This document shows, piece after piece, positions 41,325 through 50,523 of a DNA stretch of 64,000 bases. Made by a program: the position numbers and the translations under genes. Location: NCBI RefSeq assembly GCF_024346455.1, contig NZ_JAGQCY010000014.1, positions 1 to 64,000 on the forward strand. Reading direction: 5' to 3'. The notes below the pieces were generated by a model. That model was not told the origin of the DNA and did no database searches. It saw nothing but the letters and a program-made list of their open reading frames with translations. Origin of the DNA: Cyanobium sp. Aljojuca 7A6 (GTDB lineage Bacteria > Cyanobacteriota > Cyanobacteriia > PCC-6307 > Cyanobiaceae). Positions within the stretch are counted from its first letter, which is position 1; each line of letters opens with the position of its first letter.

Positions 41325-43235
41325 GTGGGGGCGGAGTCCTGGCAGGAAGATGGGCCCCTGCCCGCCGAGGTGGCGGTGGGCCTGGCCACCAGCGTCGCCG
41401 AACCGCGGCTGGACGGGGGGCGCCTGTTCTGGCTGGAGCAGCGCCCCAGCGAGCGGGGCCGCACCACCCTGATGGCGCGGCGCGGCGCCGCGGCCGTGGA
41501 GCTCACAGCGGGGCCCTGGAACCTGCGCACCCGCGTGCACGACTACGGCGGCGGCGCCTATGCGGTGGCGGGCGACCAGCTGGTGTTCGTCGACGACGGC
41601 GACCGCTGCCTGTGGCAGCTGAGCCTGGCCAGCGATGGTGACCCCCTACCCGCCGCGGCACCCCGGCGGCTCACCGCCCCCCCCGACCCGCAGCGGCCGC
41701 GGGCCTTCGCCGATGGCCTGATCGACCGGCCGCGTCAGCGCTGGATCGGTGTCATGGAGCAGGACGGCCTCGACCGGCTGGTGGCGGTGCCGCTGGCGGG
41801 GGGCGAACCGGAGCTGCTGCACCAGCCGGCCGACTTCTGCGGCTACGCCGTGCTGGCCCCAGGCGGCGGCCACCTGGCCTGGGTGGCCTGGCAGCAGCCC
41901 TTCATGCCCTGGGAGCGCAGCCAGCTCTGGCTCGCCGCCATCCATGCATCTGGGCAACTGCAGCAGGCCCGGCCCATCGCCGGTTCGGGGCCTGGGGATC
42001 CCCAGGGGATCTCGGTGTTCCAGCCCCTCTGGCTCGACGACGGCTCCCTGGTGGTGGCCAACGACCGCAGCGGCTGGTGGAATCTGGAGCGGCTGGCGGA
42101 CGTGGCTGCCCTGGGGACGAACACCCCGCCCCGGTGGCAGCCGCTCTGCCCCCTGGAGGCGGAGTTCGGCGGGCCCCAGTGGGTCTACGGCCTGCGCACC
42201 CTGGCCTGGGACGGCACCCGGCTGCTGGCAGCGGTCTGCCGCCAGGGGCGCTGGGAGCTGGGCCGGCTGGGGGTCGACGGCGGCCCCTTCGAGCCGATCC
42301 CCCTGCCCTTCACCGAGCTGGCGGCCCTGAGCGCCGAAGCGGGCCGGCTGGTGGCGGTGGCGGGCGCCCCCGACATCGGCCAGGGGCTGCTGGAGCTGGA
42401 CACGGCCAGCGGCAGCTGGCAGCACACCCCAGCCGCGCCGTTGCCCCTGGCGGCAGAAGCGATCAGCCGGCCGGAGCCGCTCTGGTTCGACGGCCACGGT
42501 GGGGCGGCGACCCACGCCTGGTACTACCCCCCCCGGGGGGGCAGCCGCGCCGAGGCCCCCCTGCTGGTGAAGGGCCACAGCGGCCCCACCGCCATGGCCG
42601 GCACGGGGCTGAACCTGGCCATCCAGTTCTGGACCAGCCGTGGCTGGGGCGTGGTGGATGTGAACTACGGCGGCTCCACCGGCTTCGGGCGGGCCTACCG
42701 GCGGCGGCTCGACGGCCAGTGGGGCGTGGTGGATGTGGCCGACTGCGCCGCCGCCGCCCGGGCCCTGGTGGCGGCGGGCAAGGCCGACCCGGCCCGGGTG
42801 GCCTTCGAGGGCGGCAGCGCTGGCGGTTTCACCGTGCTGGCGGCCCTGTGCTTCACCGACGTGTTCCAAGCCGGCGCCTGCCGCTACCCGGTGGCCGATC
42901 CCGAGGCCCTGCTCGGAGTGGATCACCGCTTCGAGGCCAGTTACACCGAAACCCTGATCGGCCCCTGGCCCGTGGCGCGGGCCCTCTACGAAGCCCGTTC
43001 ACCCTTGCGGCACGCGGGGCGAATCACGGTGCCGGTGATCTTCTTCCATGGGCTGGACGACCGGGTGGTGCCGGCGCGTCAAAGTGAGCAGATGGTGGAA
43101 GCCCTACGGCGAGGCGGACTGGAAACGGAACTGCACTTGTTTGAAGCAGAGGGCCACGGCTTCCGCGACAGCGGCGTGCGCACCGCGGTGCTCGAAGCCA
43201 CCGAAGCCTTCTTCCGCCGCCAGTTCCGCCTGTGA
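41325..43235 (+). CDS. S9-family serine peptidase (prolyl-oligopeptidase type)
   Basis: About 636 residues from GTG 41325. The N-terminal beta-propeller (TolB-like strands, residues ~30-370) is followed by an alpha/beta-hydrolase domain. The Ser is in GGSAGGFTVL (about residue 497), the Asp is in FFHGLDDRVVP and the His is in FEAEGHGFRDS (about residue 609). It cleaves short peptides in the cytoplasm, as dipeptidyl or acylaminoacyl peptidase. The GltS-type carrier gene overlaps the stop (GTGA), suggesting co-translation. Confidence 0.85.
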   Translation: MGAESWQEDGPLPAEVAVGLATSVAEPRLDGGRLFWLEQRPSERGRTTLMARRGAAAVELTAGPWNLRTRVHDYGGGAYAVAGDQLVFVDDGDRCLWQLSLASDGDPLPAAAPRRLTAPPDPQRPRAFADGLIDRPRQRWIGVMEQDGLDRLVAVPLAGGEPELLHQPADFCGYAVLAPGGGHLAWVAWQQPFMPWERSQLWLAAIHASGQLQQARPIAGSGPGDPQGISVFQPLWLDDGSLVVANDRSGWWNLERLADVAALGTNTPPRWQPLCPLEAEFGGPQWVYGLRTLAWDGTRLLAAVCRQGRWELGRLGVDGGPFEPIPLPFTELAALSAEAGRLVAVAGAPDIGQGLLELDTASGSWQHTPAAPLPLAAEAISRPEPLWFDGHGGAATHAWYYPPRGGSRAEAPLLVKGHSGPTAMAGTGLNLAIQFWTSRGWGVVDVNYGGSTGFGRAYRRRLDGQWGVVDVADCAAAARALVAAGKADPARVAFEGGSAGGFTVLAALCFTDVFQAGACRYPVADPEALLGVDHRFEASYTETLIGPWPVARALYEARSPLRHAGRITVPVIFFHGLDDRVVPARQSEQMVEALRRGGLETELHLFEAEGHGFRDSGVRTAVLEATEAFFRRQFRL

Positions 43236-44656
43236 TCGCCGCACGGGTGCCGGAGGTGGTGGAAGGCGTCGAATGGCTGGCCCTGGCCCTGGCCGCCCTG
43301 ACCGTGCTGTTGCTGATCGGCAGCGGCATCGGCGGCCTGCTGGGCATGAAGCGCTGGGGACTGCCGGAGGCCCTGCTGGCGGGCGGGCTGGGGCTGGTGG
43401 TGGCCCCGGCCGGGCTGGTGCCCCTGCTGCCCCAGCGGGTGATCAACCTCTGGGACCAGCTGCCCCTGCCGCTGCTGACCCTGGTGTTCGCCACCCTGCT
43501 TCTTGGCAAGCCGCTGCCGAGGCTGGGGGGCCTGTGGCGTCCCCTCTCGGCCCAGGTGCTGCTCGCGCTCACCCTGGCCTTCGGCCAGTTCCTGGTGGGG
43601 GGATTGGCGGTGCTGTTGGTGCTCCAGCCCTGGCTGGGGGTGAGTCCGGTGATGGCCTGCCTGATCGAAGTGGCCTTCGAGGGCGGCCACGGCTCAGCCG
43701 CGGCCATGGGGCCCACCTACGAGCGGCTGGGGCTGGAGGGAGCCCAGGCCCTGGGGCTGGCGATGGCCACCGTGGGGCTGCTGGTGTCGACGGTGGTGGG
43801 CGGACTGCTGGTGGTAGTGGGGCGGGCTCGGGGCTGGCTGAAGTTTCCCGAGGCCCTGCTGATCGAGGAGGCGGTGGCGATCCTGGAGGAGCAGACCCAG
43901 CCCCTGCAGGAGGTGCCGCTGGACCTGCCCCTGGAGGCAGGCACCGTGGAGGTTCCGGCCCTGTGGCGGCAGATTGCCGACTGGGCCGTGAACCTCGCCC
44001 TGGCCGGGGTGGCGGTGCTGTTCGGCTGCGGGGCGCTGGCGGCGCTGCGCTTCATCGCTGACGCCAGCGGTGGGGTGTTCGCCCTGGTGATCGACGCCCT
44101 GCCCGTGTTCCCCCTGGCCCTGGTGGGCTCCCTGCTGGTGCGCCTGATCCTGGAGAAGAGCGGCCAGACCCAGTGGGTCTCGACCGCCATCCAGGGCCAG
44201 ACCGGCACCGTCTCGGCCGATCTGCTGATCACCGCCGCCACCGCCTGCCTGGACCTGAGCCTGCTGGCCCATGACTGGATCCCCCTGACGGTGCTGGCTC
44301 TGGCGGGTCTGCTGTGGAACCTGGGGGTGATCCTGCTGCTGGCCCCGCGGATCCTGCCGTCCGACTGGTTCGAGCGGGCGATCATCGAGTTCGGCCAGGC
44401 CACGGGGGTGGCGGCGAGCGGCCTGCTGCTGCTGCGCATGGCCGACCCGGGCGACCGCAGCCAGGCGGTGACGGCGTTCTCGATCAAGCAGCTGCTGCTC
44501 CAGCCCCTGCTGGCCGGGGGGGTGATCACCGTGGTGGCCCCCCTGGTGGTGGACGGCTGGGGCCTGCCGGCCTGGACCGGCCTCTGCCTGGGCCTTGTGG
44601 TGCTGTGGAGCGGGCTGGGGCTGTGGCTGGCGGCGCGCGCCAGAGCGGCCAGCTAG
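43232..44656 (+). CDS. GltS-family sodium/glutamate symporter-like carrier
   Basis: A 474-residue, roughly 12-helix membrane protein starting at GTG 43232, overlapping the peptidase stop. It has the paired GltS re-entrant hairpins: FEGGHGSAAAMGPTYERLG (pattern FVGGHGTAA of GltS) and FGQATGVAASGLLLLRMADP (GATGLLLLR pattern). Sodium-coupled uptake of glutamate is expected, but picocyanobacterial members are more distant than the E. coli protein. A soluble cytosolic linker sits near residues 190-240. Confidence 0.8.
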   Translation: MIAARVPEVVEGVEWLALALAALTVLLLIGSGIGGLLGMKRWGLPEALLAGGLGLVVAPAGLVPLLPQRVINLWDQLPLPLLTLVFATLLLGKPLPRLGGLWRPLSAQVLLALTLAFGQFLVGGLAVLLVLQPWLGVSPVMACLIEVAFEGGHGSAAAMGPTYERLGLEGAQALGLAMATVGLLVSTVVGGLLVVVGRARGWLKFPEALLIEEAVAILEEQTQPLQEVPLDLPLEAGTVEVPALWRQIADWAVNLALAGVAVLFGCGALAALRFIADASGGVFALVIDALPVFPLALVGSLLVRLILEKSGQTQWVSTAIQGQTGTVSADLLITAATACLDLSLLAHDWIPLTVLALAGLLWNLGVILLLAPRILPSDWFERAIIEFGQATGVAASGLLLLRMADPGDRSQAVTAFSIKQLLLQPLLAGGVITVVAPLVVDGWGLPAWTGLCLGLVVLWSGLGLWLAARARAAS

Positions 44657-46737
44657 CGCACCATCGCCGCCACATTGCCGCCATCGACGGTGAGCACGGC
44701 GCCGGTGGTGCGCTGCATCAGGGCCAGGGCCACGAAGGCGTCGGCCACATCGCTGGCGCGCACCTCGGCCCCCAGCAGGTTGCCGGCCATGTAGAGCTCC
44801 TCGCTGAGGCCGCGGGCGGCGGAGCGCTCCTTGATCATGGTGTCGTCGAGCAGGCCGGAGCGGATGCGGTCGGCGTTGATGGCATTGACCCGCACGCCCG
44901 CTTCGCCTTCCTCCAGGGCGTACTGGCGCACCAGGGCCAGCAGGGCGGCCTTGCTGATGCCGTAGGCGCCGAAGTTGGGGCCGGGGTTGAGGGCCTGCTT
45001 GCTGACGTTGAACAGCAGCTGGCCGCCCAGGCCCTGGGCGCGGAACACCGCCAGGGCCGCCTGGGCGACGCTCTGGTGGGCGAAGAAGTTGAGCTCGAAG
45101 CTGGCCCGCAGGTCGGCGTCGGCCAGGGTGGCCATCGGGCCGGTCCAGGCGGCACCGGCATTGCTGACCACGATGTCGAGGCCGCCGAAATGGGCCGCCA
45201 CCGCCGCGATCGCGGCCTGCACCGCCGCCGGGTCGGTGACGTCGCAGGCGGTGGCCAGGGCCCGCTTACCGCAGGAGGCCGCCACCGCTGCGGCGGCGTC
45301 CTGGTCGAGATCGAGCACGGCCACGTCAGCCCCGGCGGCGGCGAAGGCGCGGGCGGTCGCCGCCCCGATGGCCCCGGCCGCTCCGGTGACCAGCACCACC
45401 TGGCGGGCCAGGGGCTTCTCGGCCGCCTTGCCGAGCTTGGCCTGCTCCAGGCTCCAGTACTCCATGGCGAACGTGTCGGCCTCTCCCACGGGCGCAAAGC
45501 GGCCGATGGCCTCAGCTGCCAGCAGGGTCTGGGCCCAGGCCTCGGCGATGTCGGCCACGGTGGCCGCCTCGGCGGCCGACTTGCCGATCCCCACCAGCCC
45601 CAGGCCAGGGATCGCCGCCACCCGCGGCAAGGGATCGAGCGCCTTTTTGACGCCGCCGGCGGCGGCGTTCTGGCGCTGGAAATAGGCGCGGTAGTCGGCC
45701 CCGTAGGCGTCGAGGGCCTGCTCCAGGGCCTTGCCCCAGGCGGCCAGGGCCGGGCCGTCGCCGCCGGGCGGCAGGGGCGGCAGCACCAGGGGCCGGGCCT
45801 TGGTGCGGATGACGTGGTCGGGGGTGGCGACGCCGCGGCCGGCCCAATCCGGCAGCCTGGCGTCGTCGCTGATGGCACGGGCCAGGGGCGTGTCGCGCAG
45901 CGCCAGGATCCAGTGGGGGCGGACGCCGGCGGTGACGGCGGCCCGGCCAAGGGCGCCCCGCAACAGCGGCAGCACCGCCGCCGCGGGGGCCGGGCGCTCC
46001 GGCACGGCCACGGCGTGGAGCGAGCGCTCACCCCGGGCCAGGCGCTCCTCGGCCCGCCGCACCAGGTCGATCATCCGGTCGTAGCTCTGCTCGGCGCTCG
46101 CCCCGAAGGAGAACAGGCCGTGCTGCAGCAGCACCATGCCCTCCGGTTCGTGGCCGCTGGCCGCCGCGGCCTCATAGGCCAGGGCGGCCGCCTTGGCCAG
46201 GGCGAAACCGGGCATCACGTAGGGCACCAGGGCCACCCGATCGCCGTAGACCTCGCGGCAGACCTTGGACGCATCGGGCTGGTCGGCCAGGGCCAGCAGG
46301 GCAATGGAATGGGTGTGGTCGACGAAGGTGTGGGGCAGGAAGGCATGCAGCAGCGCCTCCACCGAGGGGTTGGGGGCGGCCGGGTCGATCAGGTTCTGGC
46401 GCTGGGCGGCCACCATCGCCTCATCGCTGAGGGACTCCAGGACCCGCAGGGCCTGAAGGGGCTCCAGGCGCACCGCCGGATGGCCCGGCGGCTCGATCGT
46501 GCCCAGGTCCCAGCCCGATCCCTTGACGCACAGCACCCGGATCGGCTCCCCCAGCAGCCCGGTCACGGTGGTCTTCACCGAGGTGTTGCCGCCGCCGTGC
46601 AGCACCAGCTCCGGGTCGGCCCCCAGCAGCCGGGCCGAGTAGGTGCGCAGGGCCAGGTCTTCGCCCACGCCCTGCGCGCCGTAGCGGGCGATCGCTTCGC
46701 GGGCGGCGGCATCCGACCAGCGATGTTGCACGGCCAT
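44653..46737 (-). CDS. Bifunctional class II aldolase / short-chain dehydrogenase
   Basis: A 694-residue fusion. Residues ~30-330 are an aldolase/adducin domain with HGGGNTSVK, a zinc-ligand segment PHTFVDHTHSIALLAL and LLQHGLFSFG. Residues ~420-690 are an SDR domain with VTGAAGAIG, VSNAGAAW and YGISKAALL (YxxxK). The family includes rhamnulose-1-phosphate aldolase/lactaldehyde dehydrogenase-type fusions (RhaDA-like), here as one polypeptide in a cyanobacterium. It could use a deoxy-sugar phosphate; the substrate is unresolved. It is convergent with the carrier gene (4-bp overlap). Confidence 0.85.
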   Translation of the reverse strand: MAVQHRWSDAAAREAIARYGAQGVGEDLALRTYSARLLGADPELVLHGGGNTSVKTTVTGLLGEPIRVLCVKGSGWDLGTIEPPGHPAVRLEPLQALRVLESLSDEAMVAAQRQNLIDPAAPNPSVEALLHAFLPHTFVDHTHSIALLALADQPDASKVCREVYGDRVALVPYVMPGFALAKAAALAYEAAAASGHEPEGMVLLQHGLFSFGASAEQSYDRMIDLVRRAEERLARGERSLHAVAVPERPAPAAAVLPLLRGALGRAAVTAGVRPHWILALRDTPLARAISDDARLPDWAGRGVATPDHVIRTKARPLVLPPLPPGGDGPALAAWGKALEQALDAYGADYRAYFQRQNAAAGGVKKALDPLPRVAAIPGLGLVGIGKSAAEAATVADIAEAWAQTLLAAEAIGRFAPVGEADTFAMEYWSLEQAKLGKAAEKPLARQVVLVTGAAGAIGAATARAFAAAGADVAVLDLDQDAAAAVAASCGKRALATACDVTDPAAVQAAIAAVAAHFGGLDIVVSNAGAAWTGPMATLADADLRASFELNFFAHQSVAQAALAVFRAQGLGGQLLFNVSKQALNPGPNFGAYGISKAALLALVRQYALEEGEAGVRVNAINADRIRSGLLDDTMIKERSAARGLSEELYMAGNLLGAEVRASDVADAFVALALMQRTTGAVLTVDGGNVAAMVR

Positions 46738-46794
46738 GGGGCGAAACGGGACTCTGGGGGGAGACTACGGGGAGCGATCCTCCAGGGGCTGCCC

Positions 46795-47232
46795 GTGTCC
46801 ATCCGTTGCCGCCGCGAGGACTTGAAGTCGTGGGCCGGCGGGGCGTGGCTCGCTCTGCTGCTGGCGGTGATGGCGGGGGTGGCCCCCGCCCTGGCCCAGA
46901 AGGTCCCTCCCCAGATCCCCCGCGACGGCTGGAAGGACTGCGAGTACAACGACAAGCCCCTGGCCTGCGTCGATGCGCAGATCCCCGGCGGCCTGACGAT
47001 CCGCTGGAAGGACGGCCAGTCGATGACCTACCGGCAGGTGTCCGGCAAGGGCAAGGACCCCAGCGGCAGCGACCTGCTGCGCGACCGGCTGGGGGGGATC
47101 TGGCGCCGGGAGCTCTACGTGCAGGGCAACATGTCGCTCACCAATGACGCCAACGGCAACCGGATCTTCGTGCCGCTGCGTTTCCCCTGCAAACCGCCCC
47201 TGCAGGGAGAAGTGGGCTATTGCCGCTACTGA
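46795..47232 (+). CDS. Secreted hypothetical protein
   Basis: About 145 residues starting at GTG 46795. A basic N-region (RCRREDLK) is followed by WLALLLAVMAGVAPALAQ, an Ala-x-Ala cleavage site, so the mature protein (~108 residues) is periplasmic. It has DGWKDCEYNDKPLACVDAQI and a C-terminal PCKPPLQGEVGYCRY, i.e. two likely disulfides. Family not recognised, but the exported, Cys-paired layout is convincing. Upstream of the oxidoreductase gene in the same direction, 11 bp apart. Confidence 0.65.
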   Translation: MSIRCRREDLKSWAGGAWLALLLAVMAGVAPALAQKVPPQIPRDGWKDCEYNDKPLACVDAQIPGGLTIRWKDGQSMTYRQVSGKGKDPSGSDLLRDRLGGIWRRELYVQGNMSLTNDANGNRIFVPLRFPCKPPLQGEVGYCRY

Positions 47233-47243
47233 ACCCGCCCGCC

Positions 47244-48236
47244 ATGAGAGCCATTCTCGCCACCCCTGCCCTGGTGGAAACGGAGCTGCCGGAGCCCATC
47301 CCCGGCCCCCACGACCTGCTGGTGCGCATCGAGGCGGTGGCGGTGAACCCGATTGACACCAAGCTGAGGGCCGCCGTGGGCGCCGGCGCGGCGGCCAAGC
47401 AGCTGGGCTGGGACGCCGCCGGGGTGGTGGCGGCGGCCGGGGAACGGGTGAGCCGCTTGCGGGTGGGGGATCCGGTGATGTTCGCCGGCGATGCGAGCAG
47501 GGCCGGCTGCAACGCCGAAGCCGTGCTGGTGGACGAGCGCCTGGCGGGCCGCAAACCGGCACGACTCTCCTGGGCCGAGGCGGCCAGCGTGCCGCTCACG
47601 GGCCTGACGGCCTGGGAGGCCCTGTTCGAGCGCCTCGACCTAGATCCAGACGGAAAAGCGGGACCAGGCCGCAGCCTGCTGATCCTCGGCGGCGCCGGCG
47701 GGGTGGGCTCGATCGCCATTCAGCTGGCCCGCCGGGCCGGCGCCGTGGTGATCGCCAGCGCCTCCCGCCCCGAGAGCGCCGCCTGGGTGCGAGAGCTGGG
47801 GGCCGACCACGTCGTCGACCACCACCAACCCCTGGCCCCCCAGCTGGCCGCCCTGGGTTTTGAGGCGGTGGATCGGATCGCCAACTTCAGCGACACCGAC
47901 GCCTACTGGGAGGCGATGGCCGCGCTCATCGCGCCGCTGGGGTCGATCGTGGCGATCGTGGGCAACCGCCGCCCCCTCGACCTCAATCGGCTCAAGGCCA
48001 AGAGCGTGCGCTTCGCCTGGGAGTTCATGTTCACCCGCTCCCAGTTCCAGACCACCGACATGGGGCGGCAGGGGGAGATCCTCGACCGTCTCGCCGAGCT
48101 CTTCGAAGCCGGTGAGCTGCGCCCCACCCTGGGCCGCACGCTGTCCCCCATCAACGCCGCCAACCTGGAGATCGCCCACGCCCAGCTGGCCTCCGGCAGC
48201 ACGATCGGCAAGCTGGCCCTGGTGGGCTGGCGCTGA
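47244..48236 (+). CDS. MDR-family zinc-free alcohol dehydrogenase / quinone oxidoreductase
   Basis: A 330-residue protein from ATG 47244. It has the GroES-like N-domain (LVRIEAVAVNPIDTKLR), VVGAAG-like core (WDAAGVVAAAGERVSRLRVGD) and the nucleotide fold ILGGAGGVGSIAIQLARRAGA. It lacks the catalytic zinc Cys, so it belongs to the NADPH:quinone oxidoreductase-like ZADH branch. Substrate unknown. Convergent with the downstream methyltransferase (9-bp gap). Confidence 0.85.
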   Translation: MRAILATPALVETELPEPIPGPHDLLVRIEAVAVNPIDTKLRAAVGAGAAAKQLGWDAAGVVAAAGERVSRLRVGDPVMFAGDASRAGCNAEAVLVDERLAGRKPARLSWAEAASVPLTGLTAWEALFERLDLDPDGKAGPGRSLLILGGAGGVGSIAIQLARRAGAVVIASASRPESAAWVRELGADHVVDHHQPLAPQLAALGFEAVDRIANFSDTDAYWEAMAALIAPLGSIVAIVGNRRPLDLNRLKAKSVRFAWEFMFTRSQFQTTDMGRQGEILDRLAELFEAGELRPTLGRTLSPINAANLEIAHAQLASGSTIGKLALVGWR

Positions 48237-48245
48237 CGCCGGGCC

Positions 48246-49220
48246 TCAGCGCACGGCCACCAGCACCCGGTGGCGGGGATCGCAGGCCTCCCGGCGCACC
48301 TTCCGGAAGCCGGCCTGCTCCAAAGCGAAGGGCAGATCAAGGCCGAAGTAGTCCTCCAGGTAGGGCTCGGTGCTCTTGAGCAGGGTGGCGATCGGCGCCG
48401 GCAGCCGGCGGATCACGGCCGAATCGGGGTCCTGATCCACCAGGGCCACCACCCCGCCAGGGGTCAGCAGCCGGGCCGCCTCCCGCAGCACCGCCCGGGT
48501 GGCTTCGGCGGGCAGCTCGTGGCAGACGAACTGCAGCGTGATCAGATCGACGCTGGCCGGCGGCAGGCCGGTGGCTTCGGCGGCGGCGTGGTGCCAGCGG
48601 CGGATCCGCCCCCCGGGATCCCGGACCCTGGCCACCGCCAGCATCTGGGGGGAGAGGTCGAGGCCATCAACGGCGACGCCTGGGCCCTCACGCCGCTCCA
48701 GCCATTCCTTGAGGGCCAGGGTGCCGACCCCCACCGAGCAGCCGATGTCGAGGGCGCTGTGCACCGGGCCGCTGAGACTGGGCTCGATCGCCGCGAAGAT
48801 CGCGTCCCGCAGCCGGCGCTGGGCGTCCTGGGGCTGGAGGGTTTCCCCCGGCCACACCCGCAGCGCCATGGCATCGGTGGCCTGCTCCGCCTCACCCGCC
48901 GCCTGCCAGCAGAGGTTGCCCTCCTGGTAGGCGTGGAACCGGGCCTGGTAATAGGGAGGCGTTCGGGTGGCCGCGTCGGTGCTGCTGGCGAGCAGTGGCT
49001 CGGCCTGCCGCAGCAGCTCCTCACGCCGGTCCCGCCAGGCGATGCCGCGGCGCTCGGCGGTGCGGATGATCAGCTGCCGGGCCTGCAGGAACAGCAGCTG
49101 CCGCAGCGGCTCGACGCCCAGCAGCCGGTCGATCAGCCAGCCAAGGGGATGGCGCGAGGCCACCCAGTTGGGCGGCGGCGCGGCTGGCTGGGCCTGGACG
49201 GCTGGCTGGGCCTGGACCAT
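48246..49220 (-). CDS. Class I SAM-dependent methyltransferase with helical N-domain
   Basis: A 324-residue protein. Residues ~160-280 form a Rossmann methyltransferase (ALDIGCSVGVGTLALKEWL, VDGLDLSPQMLAVAR, FVCHELP, LLTPGGVVALVDQD). The first ~130 residues are helical (RQLLFLQARQLIIRTAERRG) and are shared by a set of cyanobacterial methyltransferases of unknown substrate. A Gln/Pro-rich tail precedes the helix, possibly non-native, so the true start may be near 49160. The neighbour on the left is the YeeE gene. Confidence 0.75.
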   Translation of the reverse strand: MVQAQPAVQAQPAAPPPNWVASRHPLGWLIDRLLGVEPLRQLLFLQARQLIIRTAERRGIAWRDRREELLRQAEPLLASSTDAATRTPPYYQARFHAYQEGNLCWQAAGEAEQATDAMALRVWPGETLQPQDAQRRLRDAIFAAIEPSLSGPVHSALDIGCSVGVGTLALKEWLERREGPGVAVDGLDLSPQMLAVARVRDPGGRIRRWHHAAAEATGLPPASVDLITLQFVCHELPAEATRAVLREAARLLTPGGVVALVDQDPDSAVIRRLPAPIATLLKSTEPYLEDYFGLDLPFALEQAGFRKVRREACDPRHRVLVAVR

Positions 49221-49259
49221 GGCGGCGGAGCGGCGGCGGCGACGCAGGGCATTCTCGCC

Positions 49260-50372
49260 TCAGGCGGCGGGGCTCAGCCGCAACGAGGCGGCGAAGCCCA
49301 GCAGGGCCACCGCCAGCCAGATCCAGCCGTGCAGGCTGAAGCTCATCACCCCGCCCAGGAAGGCGTTGACGTTGCAACCCGACGCCAGCAACCCTCCGTA
49401 ACCCATCAGCAGGCCGCCGAAGCCTCGCCGGGCCAGTTCCGGCATGGCCTGGGACCTCTCGCCCCGCCAGCGGAAGCGGCCCTGGCCGATGGCCGTGGCC
49501 ACGGCGCCGTAGAGCAGGCCCAGGTCCACGAGCACGGCGTCGTTGAACAGCCAGGCGTCCCAGCCCGCCAGCTGCACCTGGCCCCGTGGACTCGACCAGA
49601 ACAGGCTGGTCTGGGGATCCCAGCCGAGGGCCTGGGCGGTGTGGGCGCCACTGAGGGCCAGGCCCCAGAGCACCTTCCAGGGCTCCGCGGTGACCAGCAA
49701 CAGGCCGGTGGCCAGCACAGCCAGAGCAACCGCGCCGCCGTAGGGGCCGCGACCCTCGCCACGCCACGGCAGCTGGCCAGTCCAGCGCCAGAGCAGCACG
49801 GCGATCAGGGCAATCAAAGCCAGCTGCAGCACGACAGATCCCGCCAGCCCGAACAGTTCGAGACCGGAGGGGGAGGGGAGTCGGGGCAAGCCAAGGGCGG
49901 CCAGCTGGGGGGCGTGCAGGGTGCCCAGAAAGGCACCGACCACCAGACCGATCAGGGCCGCCACCACGCCGCCCCCGCCCTGGGAGGCCGCGGCCAGGGT
50001 GCCGCAGCCGCAGCCCCGGGCCCGCTCCATGCCGATGCCGAACAGGAAGGCCCCAGCCAGGAACGGCAGGCTGAGGGGGGTGGCCAGCAGCTTCGGCCGC
50101 AGGCCGGTGAGGGGCTCAAAGGCGAGCACCAGGGCCATGGCGATCACCAGCAGCGCCACCAGCAGCAACTGGGCGAAGGAAGGGCCGGGATCGCGCCGCT
50201 CCAGCAGCCGGCGGTAGCCGGAGGCGAAACCGAAATCGGAGCGGACCAGCCCATGGCCGAGGCCGCAGCCCAGGCCCCAGACGAGGGCCGAAGCCGGTTG
50301 CCGGGCCGCCAGGGCCACCCCAATCGCTATGGCCGGGGCCACAGCCAGGGCTGTGCGGAGCGGCTGCTTCAA
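49260..50372 (-). CDS. YeeE/YedE (TsuA-like) thiosulfate uptake membrane protein
   Basis: A 370-residue, roughly 9-helix protein. The conserved Cys of TsuA-type carriers appear as C36 (GCGLGHG), C121/C123 (RGCGCGTL) and C333 (ASGCNVNAF); in TsuA, three such Cys pass thiosulfate across the membrane. Both halves carry the internal repeat. It starts at a TTG (50372) that overlaps the stop of a small secreted peptide gene, and a periplasmic rhodanese is two genes upstream. Together they suggest sulfur-compound uptake or detoxification. Confidence 0.85.
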   Translation of the reverse strand: MKQPLRTALAVAPAIAIGVALAARQPASALVWGLGCGLGHGLVRSDFGFASGYRRLLERRDPGPSFAQLLLVALLVIAMALVLAFEPLTGLRPKLLATPLSLPFLAGAFLFGIGMERARGCGCGTLAAASQGGGGVVAALIGLVVGAFLGTLHAPQLAALGLPRLPSPSGLELFGLAGSVVLQLALIALIAVLLWRWTGQLPWRGEGRGPYGGAVALAVLATGLLLVTAEPWKVLWGLALSGAHTAQALGWDPQTSLFWSSPRGQVQLAGWDAWLFNDAVLVDLGLLYGAVATAIGQGRFRWRGERSQAMPELARRGFGGLLMGYGGLLASGCNVNAFLGGVMSFSLHGWIWLAVALLGFAASLRLSPAA

Positions 50373-50500
50373 CGCTTCTTCGACTTGGCGGCAGGGGACG
50401 AGCTGTCGCTACCGGTGTCACAGGCCAGGGTGGCGGCCGGTGCGTACAGGAGCAGGAGCAGGGCAGCGAGCGCCCAGACGCGGGGATGGAACAAAGACAT
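50369..50500 (-). CDS. Small secreted peptide with one Cys, between rhodanese and YeeE
   Basis: A 43-residue product: MSLFHPRVWALAALLLLLYA, then PAATLACDTGSDSSS and a basic KSKKR end. The first ~26 residues are a signal peptide; the mature Cys follows directly, so it may be a tiny lipoprotein (LAC). Its TGA overlaps the YeeE start codon. The position between two sulfur-handling genes suggests it holds or delivers a sulfur group, but this is inference. Confidence 0.55.
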   Translation of the reverse strand: MSLFHPRVWALAALLLLLYAPAATLACDTGSDSSSPAAKSKKR

Positions 50501-50523
50501 GGCGATGGATGGGGGAGGGGAAA

